A DNA stretch of 51,300 nucleotides from Desulfobacteraceae bacterium (GTDB lineage: Bacteria; Desulfobacterota; Desulfobacteria; Desulfobacterales; Desulfobacteraceae), in contig JADGEQ010000048.1 in assembly GCA_016744295.1 (NCBI GenBank), positions 1 through 51,300 on the forward strand, in the 5' to 3' direction. Made by a program: the position numbers and the translations under genes. How positions within the stretch are numbered: position 1 is the first letter of the stretch; each line of letters starts with the position of its first letter. Positions 7,734 through 15,942 of this stretch are shown here, in pieces. The notes below the pieces were generated by a model. The model was not told where the DNA came from. It ran no database searches and was given only the letters and a program-made list of their open reading frames with translations.

Positions 7734-10172
7734 TTGAAAAAAAATAATAAAATATTTTCAATCTCAACCTTTTTCAAACGAAGAATGGCCTGGATTGTCA
7801 ATCGAATCAATTTTCTAAAAATTGCTGAAAAAGTTGCCTTCTCCAATACAGGCAAAGAGTTGGCCTCAACATTTTCCAAGCTCCCGGAAAGCTGGACAAA
7901 TGCAGATAAAATCAGTTCCACGGCCGTTGATCTTACCCTGGCCCAGTTTGAAAAACAGGGGAAAAAGCCGGATCGGCATGAGATAACAAAACTGATAAAA
8001 GAGATTGAAATCAAGTATGACCGTCAGACACATGTAAATACCGCAACAACCTTGTCCCTTTTGTTCAACCAGATCTTTGAGCAGCAAATTAAGGATCAGC
8101 CCTTTACTTCCAGTGATGGCCGGGATCTTGCCCACATAAATAAACTCAAAGAATACCAGAAAAAAGGATTTGGCGTTGTTTATCTGATAAACCACTCCTC
8201 CCACCTGGACGAGTTTCTTGTGGACATTTTATGGCAGCACCTGGGTCTTGGGCTGCCAGTATTTGCAGCCGGGCAAAACATGATGTCCATCAAAAGCATT
8301 GCGGCCCTTCTCATGAGCGGCTCCTATGTTGTCCTGCGCCAGGGTGCAAGCAAATACCAGATGTCGGCTTTGTATAACTATTGCCGGGCCATCAGCATGT
8401 CAGGAGAACAGCAGGGCATCTTTCTTGAAGCCTGGCGGGGAGGAGCAAGGAGCCGGGACGGGAGTCTGAGATATCCCAAAAGACTTGTCACCCTCAGGGG
8501 CGCCATTGACGTTGATACCGACCTTGTGGTGCAGCCCATTGCATTGTCATTTTCCGCCATACCCGAGGATCTGCCCCTAAGTTCACGGAAAAGCCCTGTT
8601 AGCTGGATCAGGGGACTGGGATTTTTCAAAACCCTTTTCAGAATCCCCCTAAACCCGAAAACATTTTTATGGAAATCGGCAAAAAACCTCTATGGCCGCG
8701 CCTATGTTACGGTGCCTGAACCCTTTCTTCTCAGTGAATTAAAAGAGAAACACCAACAGGACAAAAGCGGCATTCAGCTGGATGAATTTGTGGCCCTGTC
8801 CGCCATCAAAAGAATTGCCAGGTCAAAAAAAATAATGACCAGTCAACTTGCGGCCCTGGGCCTGCTCAAGGCAAGAAAAGAGGGCAGGATTGATATGATC
8901 GAATCGGTTACCAATCAAATGAATTTGCTAAAAGAGTACCACTTGCAAACATTTGGTGTTAAACCCGACTTTGAAGATTTCATCTTAAAAAATTCGGTAA
9001 AAGAGATTGTTGCCGACGGCCTCTCTCTGCTTAAAAAAAGAAAGGTCATTAAAAGATGGCGCAAAGACAAAAACGGCTACCCCTTTGTCATCGATGAGGC
9101 CGGGCTTTCCTATTATGCCACCCACGCCGACAGAAGGCTGTATTCACCAACTGCAGACCAGAACATTGTGGTGGTGGGTGCCGGCAACTGGGGATTTACA
9201 CTTGCATCCCTCATCGGCAATAGGATTTTAGATGACAAAAAATATATCAATGCCAGCCTGACAATCTTTGACCCTGATGTGGAAATTGCCAGGCAAATGG
9301 GCCGGGACCGAAACGGAAAGGGCCGGTTTTCTGAAAATTTACTGCCTAAAAATATATTTGTAACCAGTGATTTTTCAAGTGCCTTCAGAAAGGCAAGCGA
9401 TGTAATTATCGCCTCCAAACCATCTGATTTCAAAGAACAATTCAAAAAAATACTCAGTGTATCAGACCAACCCTTCAGGGCAATGATCGCAACCCGGGGG
9501 TTTATTCCGGAGACAAACACCATCCCCTATCTGACCGCCCTTGATCTGGTAGGAAAAGCCAACAGAACCGATGTTAACTTGTATACCCTGACCAGCCCAT
9601 TTAATCCGGAGGATCTGGTTGACAGCCAAATGGTAAAAGGCATCATATCGGGAACAGATGACGGGACTGACCAATTGGCTGACCTGTTTGACACGCCCTT
9701 TGTATCCCCCTTCATTTTAAGGGATCCTGTCGGCGTCCAAACCGCAGATATCCTGGCAAGGGTTTATGCCATATGGCTAAATTATGTCCAAAGCGCGGGA
9801 ATCATCCAAACCAACACACAAACCGGATATCTTATTGCCCAGGTTGCCGATGAAGCAGCATCCCTTGCCATTAATTTGGGAGGAGATTCCCAAACCTTTG
9901 AAGCAGGAAATATCCCCTGGACTGCCACGTTTACAGCCCTTTACCTTGAAGGTCTCTGGAAAGAATTCGGGCAAAAAGTGGGAAAAGGTGTCAAGAAAGG
10001 CAGTCCCCCCAAAAAAATGTTTTCGAAAATCCAGATGCAGTATGCAAATGAGGGGGTTCAGCTCCAGTCCCTTGAGGATATGGAATCGGCCCTCAATTGC
10101 GCCGGACAATACAATCTTAAAATGCCTGTTCTGGAAGAGGCGGTTGAAACGTTCAGAAACTCAGCAGCTTAA
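7734..10172 (+). CDS. PlsB-like glycerol-3-phosphate acyltransferase fused to GpsA-like dehydrogenase domain
   Basis: An 812-residue two-domain protein. Residues ~60-330 hold PlsB/LPLAT-type acyltransferase motifs: H154-S-S-H-L-D159 (HX4D), a motif III variant FLEAWRGGARSRDG and the VQPIALSF motif IV. From about residue 475 a Rossmann start VVGAGNWG (480-487) and following sequence match NAD-dependent glycerol-3-phosphate dehydrogenase. GpsA would make the glycerol-3-phosphate that the acyltransferase uses, so the fusion is logical for phospholipid synthesis. However, in the DPVGVQ... block (from D664) the catalytic Lys of the usual (A/V)KN motif is not present (ILARVYAIW), and the TKG motif reads TRG, so the dehydrogenase half may be inactive or regulatory. 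The start is TTG with GGAG 8 bp upstream. Its last 444 bp reappear at 17696. Confidence 0.82.
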   Translation: MKKNNKIFSISTFFKRRMAWIVNRINFLKIAEKVAFSNTGKELASTFSKLPESWTNADKISSTAVDLTLAQFEKQGKKPDRHEITKLIKEIEIKYDRQTHVNTATTLSLLFNQIFEQQIKDQPFTSSDGRDLAHINKLKEYQKKGFGVVYLINHSSHLDEFLVDILWQHLGLGLPVFAAGQNMMSIKSIAALLMSGSYVVLRQGASKYQMSALYNYCRAISMSGEQQGIFLEAWRGGARSRDGSLRYPKRLVTLRGAIDVDTDLVVQPIALSFSAIPEDLPLSSRKSPVSWIRGLGFFKTLFRIPLNPKTFLWKSAKNLYGRAYVTVPEPFLLSELKEKHQQDKSGIQLDEFVALSAIKRIARSKKIMTSQLAALGLLKARKEGRIDMIESVTNQMNLLKEYHLQTFGVKPDFEDFILKNSVKEIVADGLSLLKKRKVIKRWRKDKNGYPFVIDEAGLSYYATHADRRLYSPTADQNIVVVGAGNWGFTLASLIGNRILDDKKYINASLTIFDPDVEIARQMGRDRNGKGRFSENLLPKNIFVTSDFSSAFRKASDVIIASKPSDFKEQFKKILSVSDQPFRAMIATRGFIPETNTIPYLTALDLVGKANRTDVNLYTLTSPFNPEDLVDSQMVKGIISGTDDGTDQLADLFDTPFVSPFILRDPVGVQTADILARVYAIWLNYVQSAGIIQTNTQTGYLIAQVADEAASLAINLGGDSQTFEAGNIPWTATFTALYLEGLWKEFGQKVGKGVKKGSPPKKMFSKIQMQYANEGVQLQSLEDMESALNCAGQYNLKMPVLEEAVETFRNSAA

Positions 10173-10190
10173 GCTCAAGCAGATACGGGT
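9729..10190 (+). repeat. Left copy of 462-bp perfect direct repeat (3' end of plsB-gpsA gene)
   Basis: Every base that I compared from 9729 to 10190 is the same as 17696-18157, without indels (both 462 bp). It covers the last ~147 codons of the fusion gene and 18 bp past the stop. After the identical block the two copies still resemble each other for about 13 bp with three mismatches, then diverge. The pair flanks the acidic amino acid island. Confidence 0.95.
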
Positions 10191-10516
10191 ATATTCATCT
10201 TGGGTGAGATATGTATGCATCCCGCTATGGCTTCTGGCGGACATATGTCATGACTGTGATTTATAAATACCTGGATTGTGGAACTACTGGTGAGCTATGC
10301 TCAAAATCAGAAAGAATTTGATAGTTTTCGATCTTTTCATATAAACATCCAGATTATTTCCATCACCTCACTTTAATGCCTATATTTTATTTCACGAATA
10401 TTCTGACCCAGTCGGGATCGGGCACAACATGTTGTGCCCGATCCCGACTGGGGGCATATTTCAGCTTTTGGAATCTATTTCATACTTCTATTAACAAAAA
10501 GCGTCTTCCTATCAAT
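10173..10516. other. Intergenic region between convergent genes
   Basis: No coding sequence that I can support. The stretch is the left edge of the island. It contains the 46-bp perfect palindrome described separately; the rest (10200-10400) shows no recognisable feature. Confidence 0.5.
10407..10452. terminator. 46-bp perfect palindrome, probable bidirectional terminator or cruciform
   Basis: Two 23-bp arms with no loop base: the left arm starts CCCAGTCGGGATC and the centre is ACAACATGTTGT at 10424-10435. It lies between the convergent fusion gene and the racemase gene. It would form a very stable hairpin in RNA from either strand, but neither side has a clear run of U, so a role as intrinsic terminator is only likely, not shown. 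A protein-binding or recombination site at the island edge is an alternative. Confidence 0.6.
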
Positions 10517-11212
10517 TTAAGACTTTAAGGCATATTTTAAGGCAGCATTCGAGTGGATTACAGCTGTATCTAATAAAGGAACAGTTGAATCTTCACTTTT
10601 TACAATTAAAGGAATTTCAGTGCAGCCAAGGATAATTCCCTCTGCGCCTGAATCAACCAGTTTTTTAATTATAGTTTTATATTTGTTTTTTGTTTCGTCA
10701 AGTAATTTCCCTCTTACGAGTTCTTCAACAATAGTTCTATGTACTTCTTTTTGGTCTTCTTCCTCAGGCACAATCAGTTCCAGATTCTTTTTGGCAAAGA
10801 CATCTTGGTAAAAACCATCGCTCATTGTGTATTTTGTCCCTAATAGACCAAGTTTCCTTAGTCCCAATTCGTTGGCCTGGTCTGCAGTTTCATCAATTAA
10901 GTGAATGAGGGGTATGTTAACAGCCTTTTGTACTTCATCGAAAACCTTGTGCATTGTGTTGGTTGCAATCAGAGCAAACTCCGCACCAGCAGCCTCTAAT
11001 GTATTTGCACATTTAACAAGGTCATCTATAATGAGATTCCATTCTCCTCTTGATCTCCAATAATGATAGTTTTCAAGATTAACACTGTATATAATAATGT
11101 CTGGATATCCATAGTCACCAAATTTATCTACGTACGATCTGGTGATATGAAGATAATATGTTACGGTTGATTCTGGGCTCAGGCCTCCAATAATCCCAAT
11201 TTTTTTATGCAT
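10517..11212 (-). CDS. Aspartate/glutamate racemase, YgeA-like
   Basis: A cofactor-independent amino acid racemase of 231 residues. The N-terminal IGIIGGLSPEST is the family signature. The two catalytic positions are T84 in ATNTMH and C197 in GCTE. Most aspartate racemases have Cys at both; the Thr/Cys pair matches the E. coli YgeA enzyme, described as acting on L-Asp/L-Glu. The start follows AAGGAG. It is the last gene of a minus-strand series after an aspartate dehydrogenase, which supports an acidic amino acid substrate. With that neighbour it could connect L- and D-aspartate pools. A strict direction or preference cannot be read from sequence. Confidence 0.88.
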   Translation of the reverse strand: MHKKIGIIGGLSPESTVTYYLHITRSYVDKFGDYGYPDIIIYSVNLENYHYWRSRGEWNLIIDDLVKCANTLEAAGAEFALIATNTMHKVFDEVQKAVNIPLIHLIDETADQANELGLRKLGLLGTKYTMSDGFYQDVFAKKNLELIVPEEEDQKEVHRTIVEELVRGKLLDETKNKYKTIIKKLVDSGAEGIILGCTEIPLIVKSEDSTVPLLDTAVIHSNAALKYALKS

Positions 11213-11295
11213 TTGAACTCCTTTTAAATTAAAATGTTACGTTATTTATACTCAAAATGAGTATTTTTCAGTTCCTTTGAAAAACTATATATAAT

Positions 11296-12060
11296 TCAAA
11301 CTATGCTTAACCCTTTTTCCACACCAGATATCATTTTTAATGACTGATAAATAGATTCAGGCGTATAAGCGCCGGTTACCAGCCCTTTAGCTTTGCTCTC
11401 TACCTTAAAATGCCAATGTATACCACGACCTGAAATTTCTATTTCATGAGACATGGTTGTAACCGAAGGGTCAGCAATTATTATGGATTGGGTTTTGTCA
11501 AACCCTAATCCAGCTAAAGCAATAGTTGCATGTGAATTTACATTTGCAGGAAATTTCAGGCATGCTTCACGTGTGGATCCGTTGAAAACAACGACTGCAT
11601 CTTTAATTTCATTCTCTGAGAGATTGAGGTTTTTAGGGGCTTTTCTCGTTGTTATACATATTGATTCTATAAGGCTTCTCCCGGCAACGATACCATCAGT
11701 TCCTAAAATGGCACCATGTGGAATATATATTGGGCTATTGTTGACTTCGCCTCTTTCCCTTAGTGCATCGTAAAAATTATGATTTGCCAAACTACTGGAT
11801 GACACAATAAATAATGAAGCCTTTTGTGGTATATGAGGCAACATGTCTATAGCCGCAGAAGCATTTGCCGCTTCTACTACCAGATCTAAATCATATTCCG
11901 ATAGTTCAGATAAATTTTTGCAAAATAAGTTTTGGGGTAACCAAGGGGGTTTTTGTGTGTGTGGATCTATAATTATCTTAACTTCAATATTGTTATCAGC
12001 TTCAGCTCTTTTATAAAGGTATTGGCCGATGAGACCAAATCCAATCATTCCAATTCTCAT
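11296..12060 (-). CDS. L-aspartate dehydrogenase (NadX/DUF108 family)
   Basis: A 254-residue NAD(P)-dependent enzyme that oxidises L-aspartate to iminoaspartate, which hydrolyses to oxaloacetate and ammonia or can feed quinolinate synthesis. Seen: N-terminal Rossmann motif GMIGFGLIGQYL, VVEAANASAA, the IVSSSSLA/IPHGAILGTDG segment and the family core KFPANVNSHATIALAG. The C-terminal ISGRGIHWHFKVESKA also fits. A start site AAAGGA precedes ATG. It lies between the DauR/YheO-type regulator and the racemase, which points to catabolism of aspartate instead of NAD synthesis; no nadA/nadC neighbour exists. Confidence 0.87.
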   Translation of the reverse strand: MRIGMIGFGLIGQYLYKRAEADNNIEVKIIIDPHTQKPPWLPQNLFCKNLSELSEYDLDLVVEAANASAAIDMLPHIPQKASLFIVSSSSLANHNFYDALRERGEVNNSPIYIPHGAILGTDGIVAGRSLIESICITTRKAPKNLNLSENEIKDAVVVFNGSTREACLKFPANVNSHATIALAGLGFDKTQSIIIADPSVTTMSHEIEISGRGIHWHFKVESKAKGLVTGAYTPESIYQSLKMISGVEKGLSIV

Positions 12061-12144
12061 TACAATTTTCCTTTTGTTGAAAATGTGATTTTTGATTTGT
12101 AACAGACTAATTTTTTAGAAAAAGTTATGTTCAGATTATACTAA

Positions 12145-12825
12145 TTACGTGTTTTTTTTTGCCTCTTTTAAGTATTTATATATGGTGGGCTTTGATAAGT
12201 TTAATTTGGTTGAGACAATAGATATCGAGGCTTTTTTATTAAAATGCCCCTCTGCATATAAATATTTTAAAATATTAATTTTTTCTGCTTTTTTTAAACT
12301 TAACGGATTTAATGCGGTATCGTTTATATATTGATTAATGGCCACCTCAATTTCTATTTCAACGGGATTTGGTTGGAAAATTTCATTATTCTTAAGGTAA
12401 GCCGTATTCGTAGTTGATATTATTTGATTCATTAATATCCCAATGTTTTCAAACCCGGACAGATTAAGATTGAGGCACAATGAACCGAGTAGTTCTCCCT
12501 TGGAATTTCTGAATGCCAGTGAAGACGATTTTAGCGGAATTCCATTGGAACTATTGTTTCGATAGTTAAAAATTTTATCAGGCACATCACTTGAAATTCG
12601 TTTATATCCAAGATCAGTTGTCGACTCACCAATTTTTCTACCGGTTATATGACCATTAAATATCGATATAATTGAATGATCAGGATTCTTAAGATCATGG
12701 ACTATCACTTCCAGAAAGGGTGAAAACATCGTACCCAACATTTCTGCAACATTTAAATAATGATTAAATATTAATCGGTCTTCTTCGGTAACAGTTTTTT
12801 GAATCATGAAAATATTTCCATTCAT
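12145..12825 (-). CDS. YheO-type PAS-like and HTH_22 transcriptional regulator (DauR-like)
   Basis: A 226-residue regulator. Residues ~20-135 are a YheO-like PAS domain (MFSPFLEVIVHDLKNPDHSI, IGESTTDLGY). Residues ~165-225 are an HTH_22 domain (ILKYLYAEGHFNKKASISIV ... LNLSKPTIYKYLKEA). Relatives such as DauR repress amino acid utilisation genes, so it probably senses an amino acid or product and controls the adjacent dehydrogenase, racemase and TRAP genes. A good promoter lies just upstream. A shortened paralogue with nearly the same promoter lies at 17021-17293. Confidence 0.88.
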   Translation of the reverse strand: MNGNIFMIQKTVTEEDRLIFNHYLNVAEMLGTMFSPFLEVIVHDLKNPDHSIISIFNGHITGRKIGESTTDLGYKRISSDVPDKIFNYRNNSSNGIPLKSSSLAFRNSKGELLGSLCLNLNLSGFENIGILMNQIISTTNTAYLKNNEIFQPNPVEIEIEVAINQYINDTALNPLSLKKAEKINILKYLYAEGHFNKKASISIVSTKLNLSKPTIYKYLKEAKKNT

Positions 12826-12845
12826 AGTTAATATTTTTATATTTT

Positions 12846-12878
12846 GTTAATTATTTAATTAAAAATAAAAATTGTCAA
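12846..12878 (-). promoter_or_regulatory. Promoter of the DauR/YheO-type regulator with candidate operator
   Basis: On the minus strand TTGACA (12878-12873) is separated by 17 bp from AATAAT (12855-12850). The -10 sits in a near-palindrome GTTAATTATTTAAT (plus strand 12846-12859). The same arrangement, nearly base for base, occurs at the paralogous gene at 17.3 kb, which suggests a conserved autoregulatory site. Confidence 0.65.
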
Positions 12879-13027
12879 GGACTATTTTTCTTCCCTGTTC
12901 TAAACCAGAACGGTTTCTTTTTAATATTTCTGGCTCCATCTGTGTTTCTCGATTTCTCCTTTGCTGTTTTGGTTACAGTTTCGATATTATAGCTATAAAA
13001 TGCAATCCTCCCTCTTGAGAAATCGTA
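12879..13027. other. Short non-coding spacer
   Basis: No gene seen. A small hairpin AAACC-AGAAC-GGTTT (12902-12916) followed by CTTTTT on the plus strand resembles a weak terminator, but no plus-strand gene precedes it. Confidence 0.3.
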
Positions 13028-13267
13028 TTAACAACGCCAGAGAGACAACATATCCTTAGTAATTCCAAAATTTTCAGCAATTTCTGTGACAGCCTCTTCT
13101 TCCATGTCAGCTGTTACAAATGAAGCCACAATAGGCATGCCGAATCCCGGCATACACTCACCAGACGCTATGCATTACTTAACTTGGCAATATCTGCTGC
13201 ATTTTCAATAACCGCTTTAGAAGTCCTTGGGTATTCCACATCAATGGGTACCATTATTTTTAAACAT
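13028..13267 (-). pseudogene. Decayed universal stress protein (UspA/TeaD-like) of a TRAP operon
   Basis: Read on the minus strand the pieces are IMVPIDVEYPRTSKAVIENA, then AADIAKLSNA, a stop, LVSV, and in another frame MPGFGMPIVASFVTADMEEE. This matches the N-terminal half of UspA-family proteins that often accompany TRAP transporters. The original start survives (ATG at 13267 with AGGAG upstream), but the A-run just after it is one base too long and shifts the frame, a stop follows SNA, and a one-base loss occurs before the MPGFGMP segment. The frame ends at 13028, well short of the usual ~140-150 residues, so the 3' half is missing. It directly follows the TRAP permease gene, as expected for TeaD-like proteins. 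Confidence 0.75.
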
Positions 13268-13286
13268 AATTTACTCCTGTTAAACA

Positions 13287-15863
13287 TCAGGTTGCAACAA
13301 GGGCAGCCTTTCTCTTTTTCTGCAATGAATATATCAATGCAAGCAGTGCCAATGCTGGAATGAACATGATTTGCTTGGGCATTCTATCAGATGGGATTTT
13401 GATCAATAGTATTTCCTGATCAAAATCAATGCCCATTTTTTCGGCATTACTGGAAAAAACGACATTGTCCACAAGGATTTTCCCATCCTCATTTCGTGTT
13501 TCAAAGCCAATATCATTGATTATTTCATCACCCGTTTTTCCTTCCCCTACAGGAAACATTAATGCCTTGGTATATTCTTCTCCGTCCATATCTTCACCTT
13601 TAATATTCAAACGAAGCATAGCTCCTGGTTCAAGGCCTTCCACCACCTGGACAAGTTCTGTACTCGGTTTCTCAATAAAAGGAGGGAAGAATTTATCCCA
13701 GAAATAACCTGGTCGGAAAAGCATAAATGCAATTAACAGCAGAGCCAAGGATTCCCAGATCCGGTTTTTCGTTTGGAAATACCCCTGGGTAGCCGCTGCA
13801 AAAGCAAGCATGGCAATCACAGATGCAATAACAACAACAAGTAGATGATACCAGGAGTTAATCCCAATGATTAACAATTCGGTGTTGAAAATAAATAAGA
13901 ACGGTAGAATTGCGGTTCTGATATCATACCCAAATCCCTGGATACCGGTTCGGATTGGGTCACCCCCGGATATGCCGGCTGCCGCAAAAGCGGCCAGCCC
14001 CACTGGTGGTGTATCATCCGCAAGAATGCCAAAATAAAAGACAAAGAGATGTACTGCAATCAATGGAACAATTAATCCGTTTTGAGCACCCAATTCAACG
14101 ATTACCGGTGCCATCAAAGTGGATACAACAATGTAATTGGCTGTTGTCGGAAGTCCCATTCCCAAAATCAAACTGATGATGGCGGTGAAAAATAAGATTA
14201 ACATCAGATTACCACCGGAAATGAACTCAACAAATTCGGTCATGACAAGACCAATACCAGTCAGTGTAACGGTTCCAACCACAATACCAGCCGCCGCTGT
14301 TGCCACACCAATACCAATCATGTTTCTGGCACCTGAAACCAAACCATCAATAAGTTCGTCGGAGCCTTTTTTGAATGAAAAATCCTCTCCGCTTGTTTTC
14401 CGAATAAATCCTTTTAACGGTCGCTGGGTTAATACAATGACAATCAGCAGCATAGTTGCCCAATAGGCGGACAAGGACGGTGAAAGCCGTTCTACAGTCA
14501 AACACCACATCAAGACCACAACCGGTAGTAGAAAATAATAACCTGCCTGGGCTGTCTCTTTCAGGTCAGGTAATTCATTTATCTCATGGGAGGATTCAAG
14601 TTCCGGTACTCTGCAGGCATGCCATATTAGTCCATAATACGAGACAGCAAGCAACACAGAGACTACATAAATCGTAGCTTTTCCTGCTACCCCTTTTATC
14701 CAACCAAGTCCATAGTAGGTTGCACCACCAATAATAATGACAAATAATATTGACATGACAAAGGATAGCAATTTCTGATTTAGGGTTTTTGTAACTTTTC
14801 TTTCCAGACCCTCAAGTCCTAATTTACAAGCCTCAAGGTGAACGATATAAACAAGGGCGATGTAGGAAATAATGGCTGGTAAAAATGCATGTTTGATAAC
14901 CTCAATATAGGGAATCCCAACATATTCCACCATTAAAAATGCGGCCGCCCCCATAATCGGTGGCGTTAGCTGACCATTGGTGGAGGCAGCAACTTCAACT
15001 GCTCCTGCTTTTTCTGCAGAAAAACCAACTTTCCTCATTAATGGTATGGTAAAGGTTCCGGTGGTTACAACATTGGCAATGGAAGATCCGGAAACCAGTC
15101 CGGTCAGTCCGGAAGAAATCACAGCTGCTTTTGCAGGTCCACCTTTTAAATGCCCAAGGCCGGCAAAGGCCGTTCGGATAAAATAATTACCCGCACCCGC
15201 AGATTCCAGCAGGGAACCGAATAATACAAACATGAAAACCATGCTGCTAGACACACCCAATGCAACTCCATAAACACCTTCTGTGGTTAGCCAGTAATGG
15301 GTCATTCCTTTTACAAGGCTTGCCCCTTGATGGGCAATGATATTTGGCATATATGGCCCTGCAAACGTATACAAGATAAAGATCGATGCAACCACCATCA
15401 GGGGAGGACCAAGGGTCCGTCTTGTTGCTTCAAGCAATAAAACAATACCAATGACAGCAACCACAAGGTCAATGGTTAAAGGATCACCTGGGCGTTCTGA
15501 CAAGCCAGTATAAAATAAAAACAGATAGGACGCACAAAATGCACCGACCAAAGCAAGAATACAATCTTGAATGGGGATATAATCCCGTGGTGAAGATTTG
15601 AATGTTGGATAAGCGGTATAGGCTAGAAATATAGCAAACGCTAGGTGGATGGCTCTTGCTTCAGAAGAGTTAAATACCAGGACATTAAAAATAAACGGTA
15701 AAGGGGATGCATACCAGAGCTGAAAAAGAGTCCAGATCAAGGGAACAAAAAAGAGAACTTTTTTGGGGATCAAGCCAATCGGGTTTCGAGCGCCAGTATC
15801 TATTTCGGCAATCATCTCCTGTAGCGCATTTTGATCGATTGCATCACTATCTGTTATAATCAT
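13287..15863 (-). CDS. TRAP transporter fused permease (4TM/12TM), TAXI type
   Basis: An 858-residue inner-membrane protein joining the small DctQ-like (about four TM, residues ~30-230) and large DctM-like (about twelve TM, to ~700) subunits. Landmarks are GLTGLVSGSSIANVVTTGTFTIPLM and GLPTTANYIVVSTLMAPV with the ADDTPPVGLAAFAAAGISGGDP segment of DctM. Residues ~715-830 form a soluble domain usually present in these fused permeases, with a last TM near 830-850. It would drive Na+-dependent uptake with the TAXI receptor encoded just upstream (80-bp gap). The start has GGAG 11 bp upstream. Some TAXI systems carry glutamate/glutamine, which agrees with the racemase and aspartate dehydrogenase nearby. 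Confidence 0.93.
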   Translation of the reverse strand: MIITDSDAIDQNALQEMIAEIDTGARNPIGLIPKKVLFFVPLIWTLFQLWYASPLPFIFNVLVFNSSEARAIHLAFAIFLAYTAYPTFKSSPRDYIPIQDCILALVGAFCASYLFLFYTGLSERPGDPLTIDLVVAVIGIVLLLEATRRTLGPPLMVVASIFILYTFAGPYMPNIIAHQGASLVKGMTHYWLTTEGVYGVALGVSSSMVFMFVLFGSLLESAGAGNYFIRTAFAGLGHLKGGPAKAAVISSGLTGLVSGSSIANVVTTGTFTIPLMRKVGFSAEKAGAVEVAASTNGQLTPPIMGAAAFLMVEYVGIPYIEVIKHAFLPAIISYIALVYIVHLEACKLGLEGLERKVTKTLNQKLLSFVMSILFVIIIGGATYYGLGWIKGVAGKATIYVVSVLLAVSYYGLIWHACRVPELESSHEINELPDLKETAQAGYYFLLPVVVLMWCLTVERLSPSLSAYWATMLLIVIVLTQRPLKGFIRKTSGEDFSFKKGSDELIDGLVSGARNMIGIGVATAAAGIVVGTVTLTGIGLVMTEFVEFISGGNLMLILFFTAIISLILGMGLPTTANYIVVSTLMAPVIVELGAQNGLIVPLIAVHLFVFYFGILADDTPPVGLAAFAAAGISGGDPIRTGIQGFGYDIRTAILPFLFIFNTELLIIGINSWYHLLVVVIASVIAMLAFAAATQGYFQTKNRIWESLALLLIAFMLFRPGYFWDKFFPPFIEKPSTELVQVVEGLEPGAMLRLNIKGEDMDGEEYTKALMFPVGEGKTGDEIINDIGFETRNEDGKILVDNVVFSSNAEKMGIDFDQEILLIKIPSDRMPKQIMFIPALALLALIYSLQKKRKAALVAT

Positions 15864-15942
15864 TTTAATGATTTCTCCATTGAGAAAGGATAACGTTAAC
15901 GCGATAAGCGATTATTCTGTTTAAAATTAACCAAAGAAAGGA

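Noticed and set aside
9777..10266. Open frames on both strands inside the 3' end of plsB-gpsA, repeated exactly at 17.75-18.3 kb
   Set aside because: They are shadows of the duplicated coding sequence; their conservation comes from the DNA repeat, not from selection on those frames.
10407..10452. CRISPR or attachment-site interpretation of the palindrome
   Set aside because: It is a single copy without spacers, and there is no integrase or tRNA next to it.
12902..12921. AAACC-AGAAC-GGTTT-CTTTTT as a plus-strand terminator
   Set aside because: The stem is only 5 bp and there is no plus-strand gene upstream.
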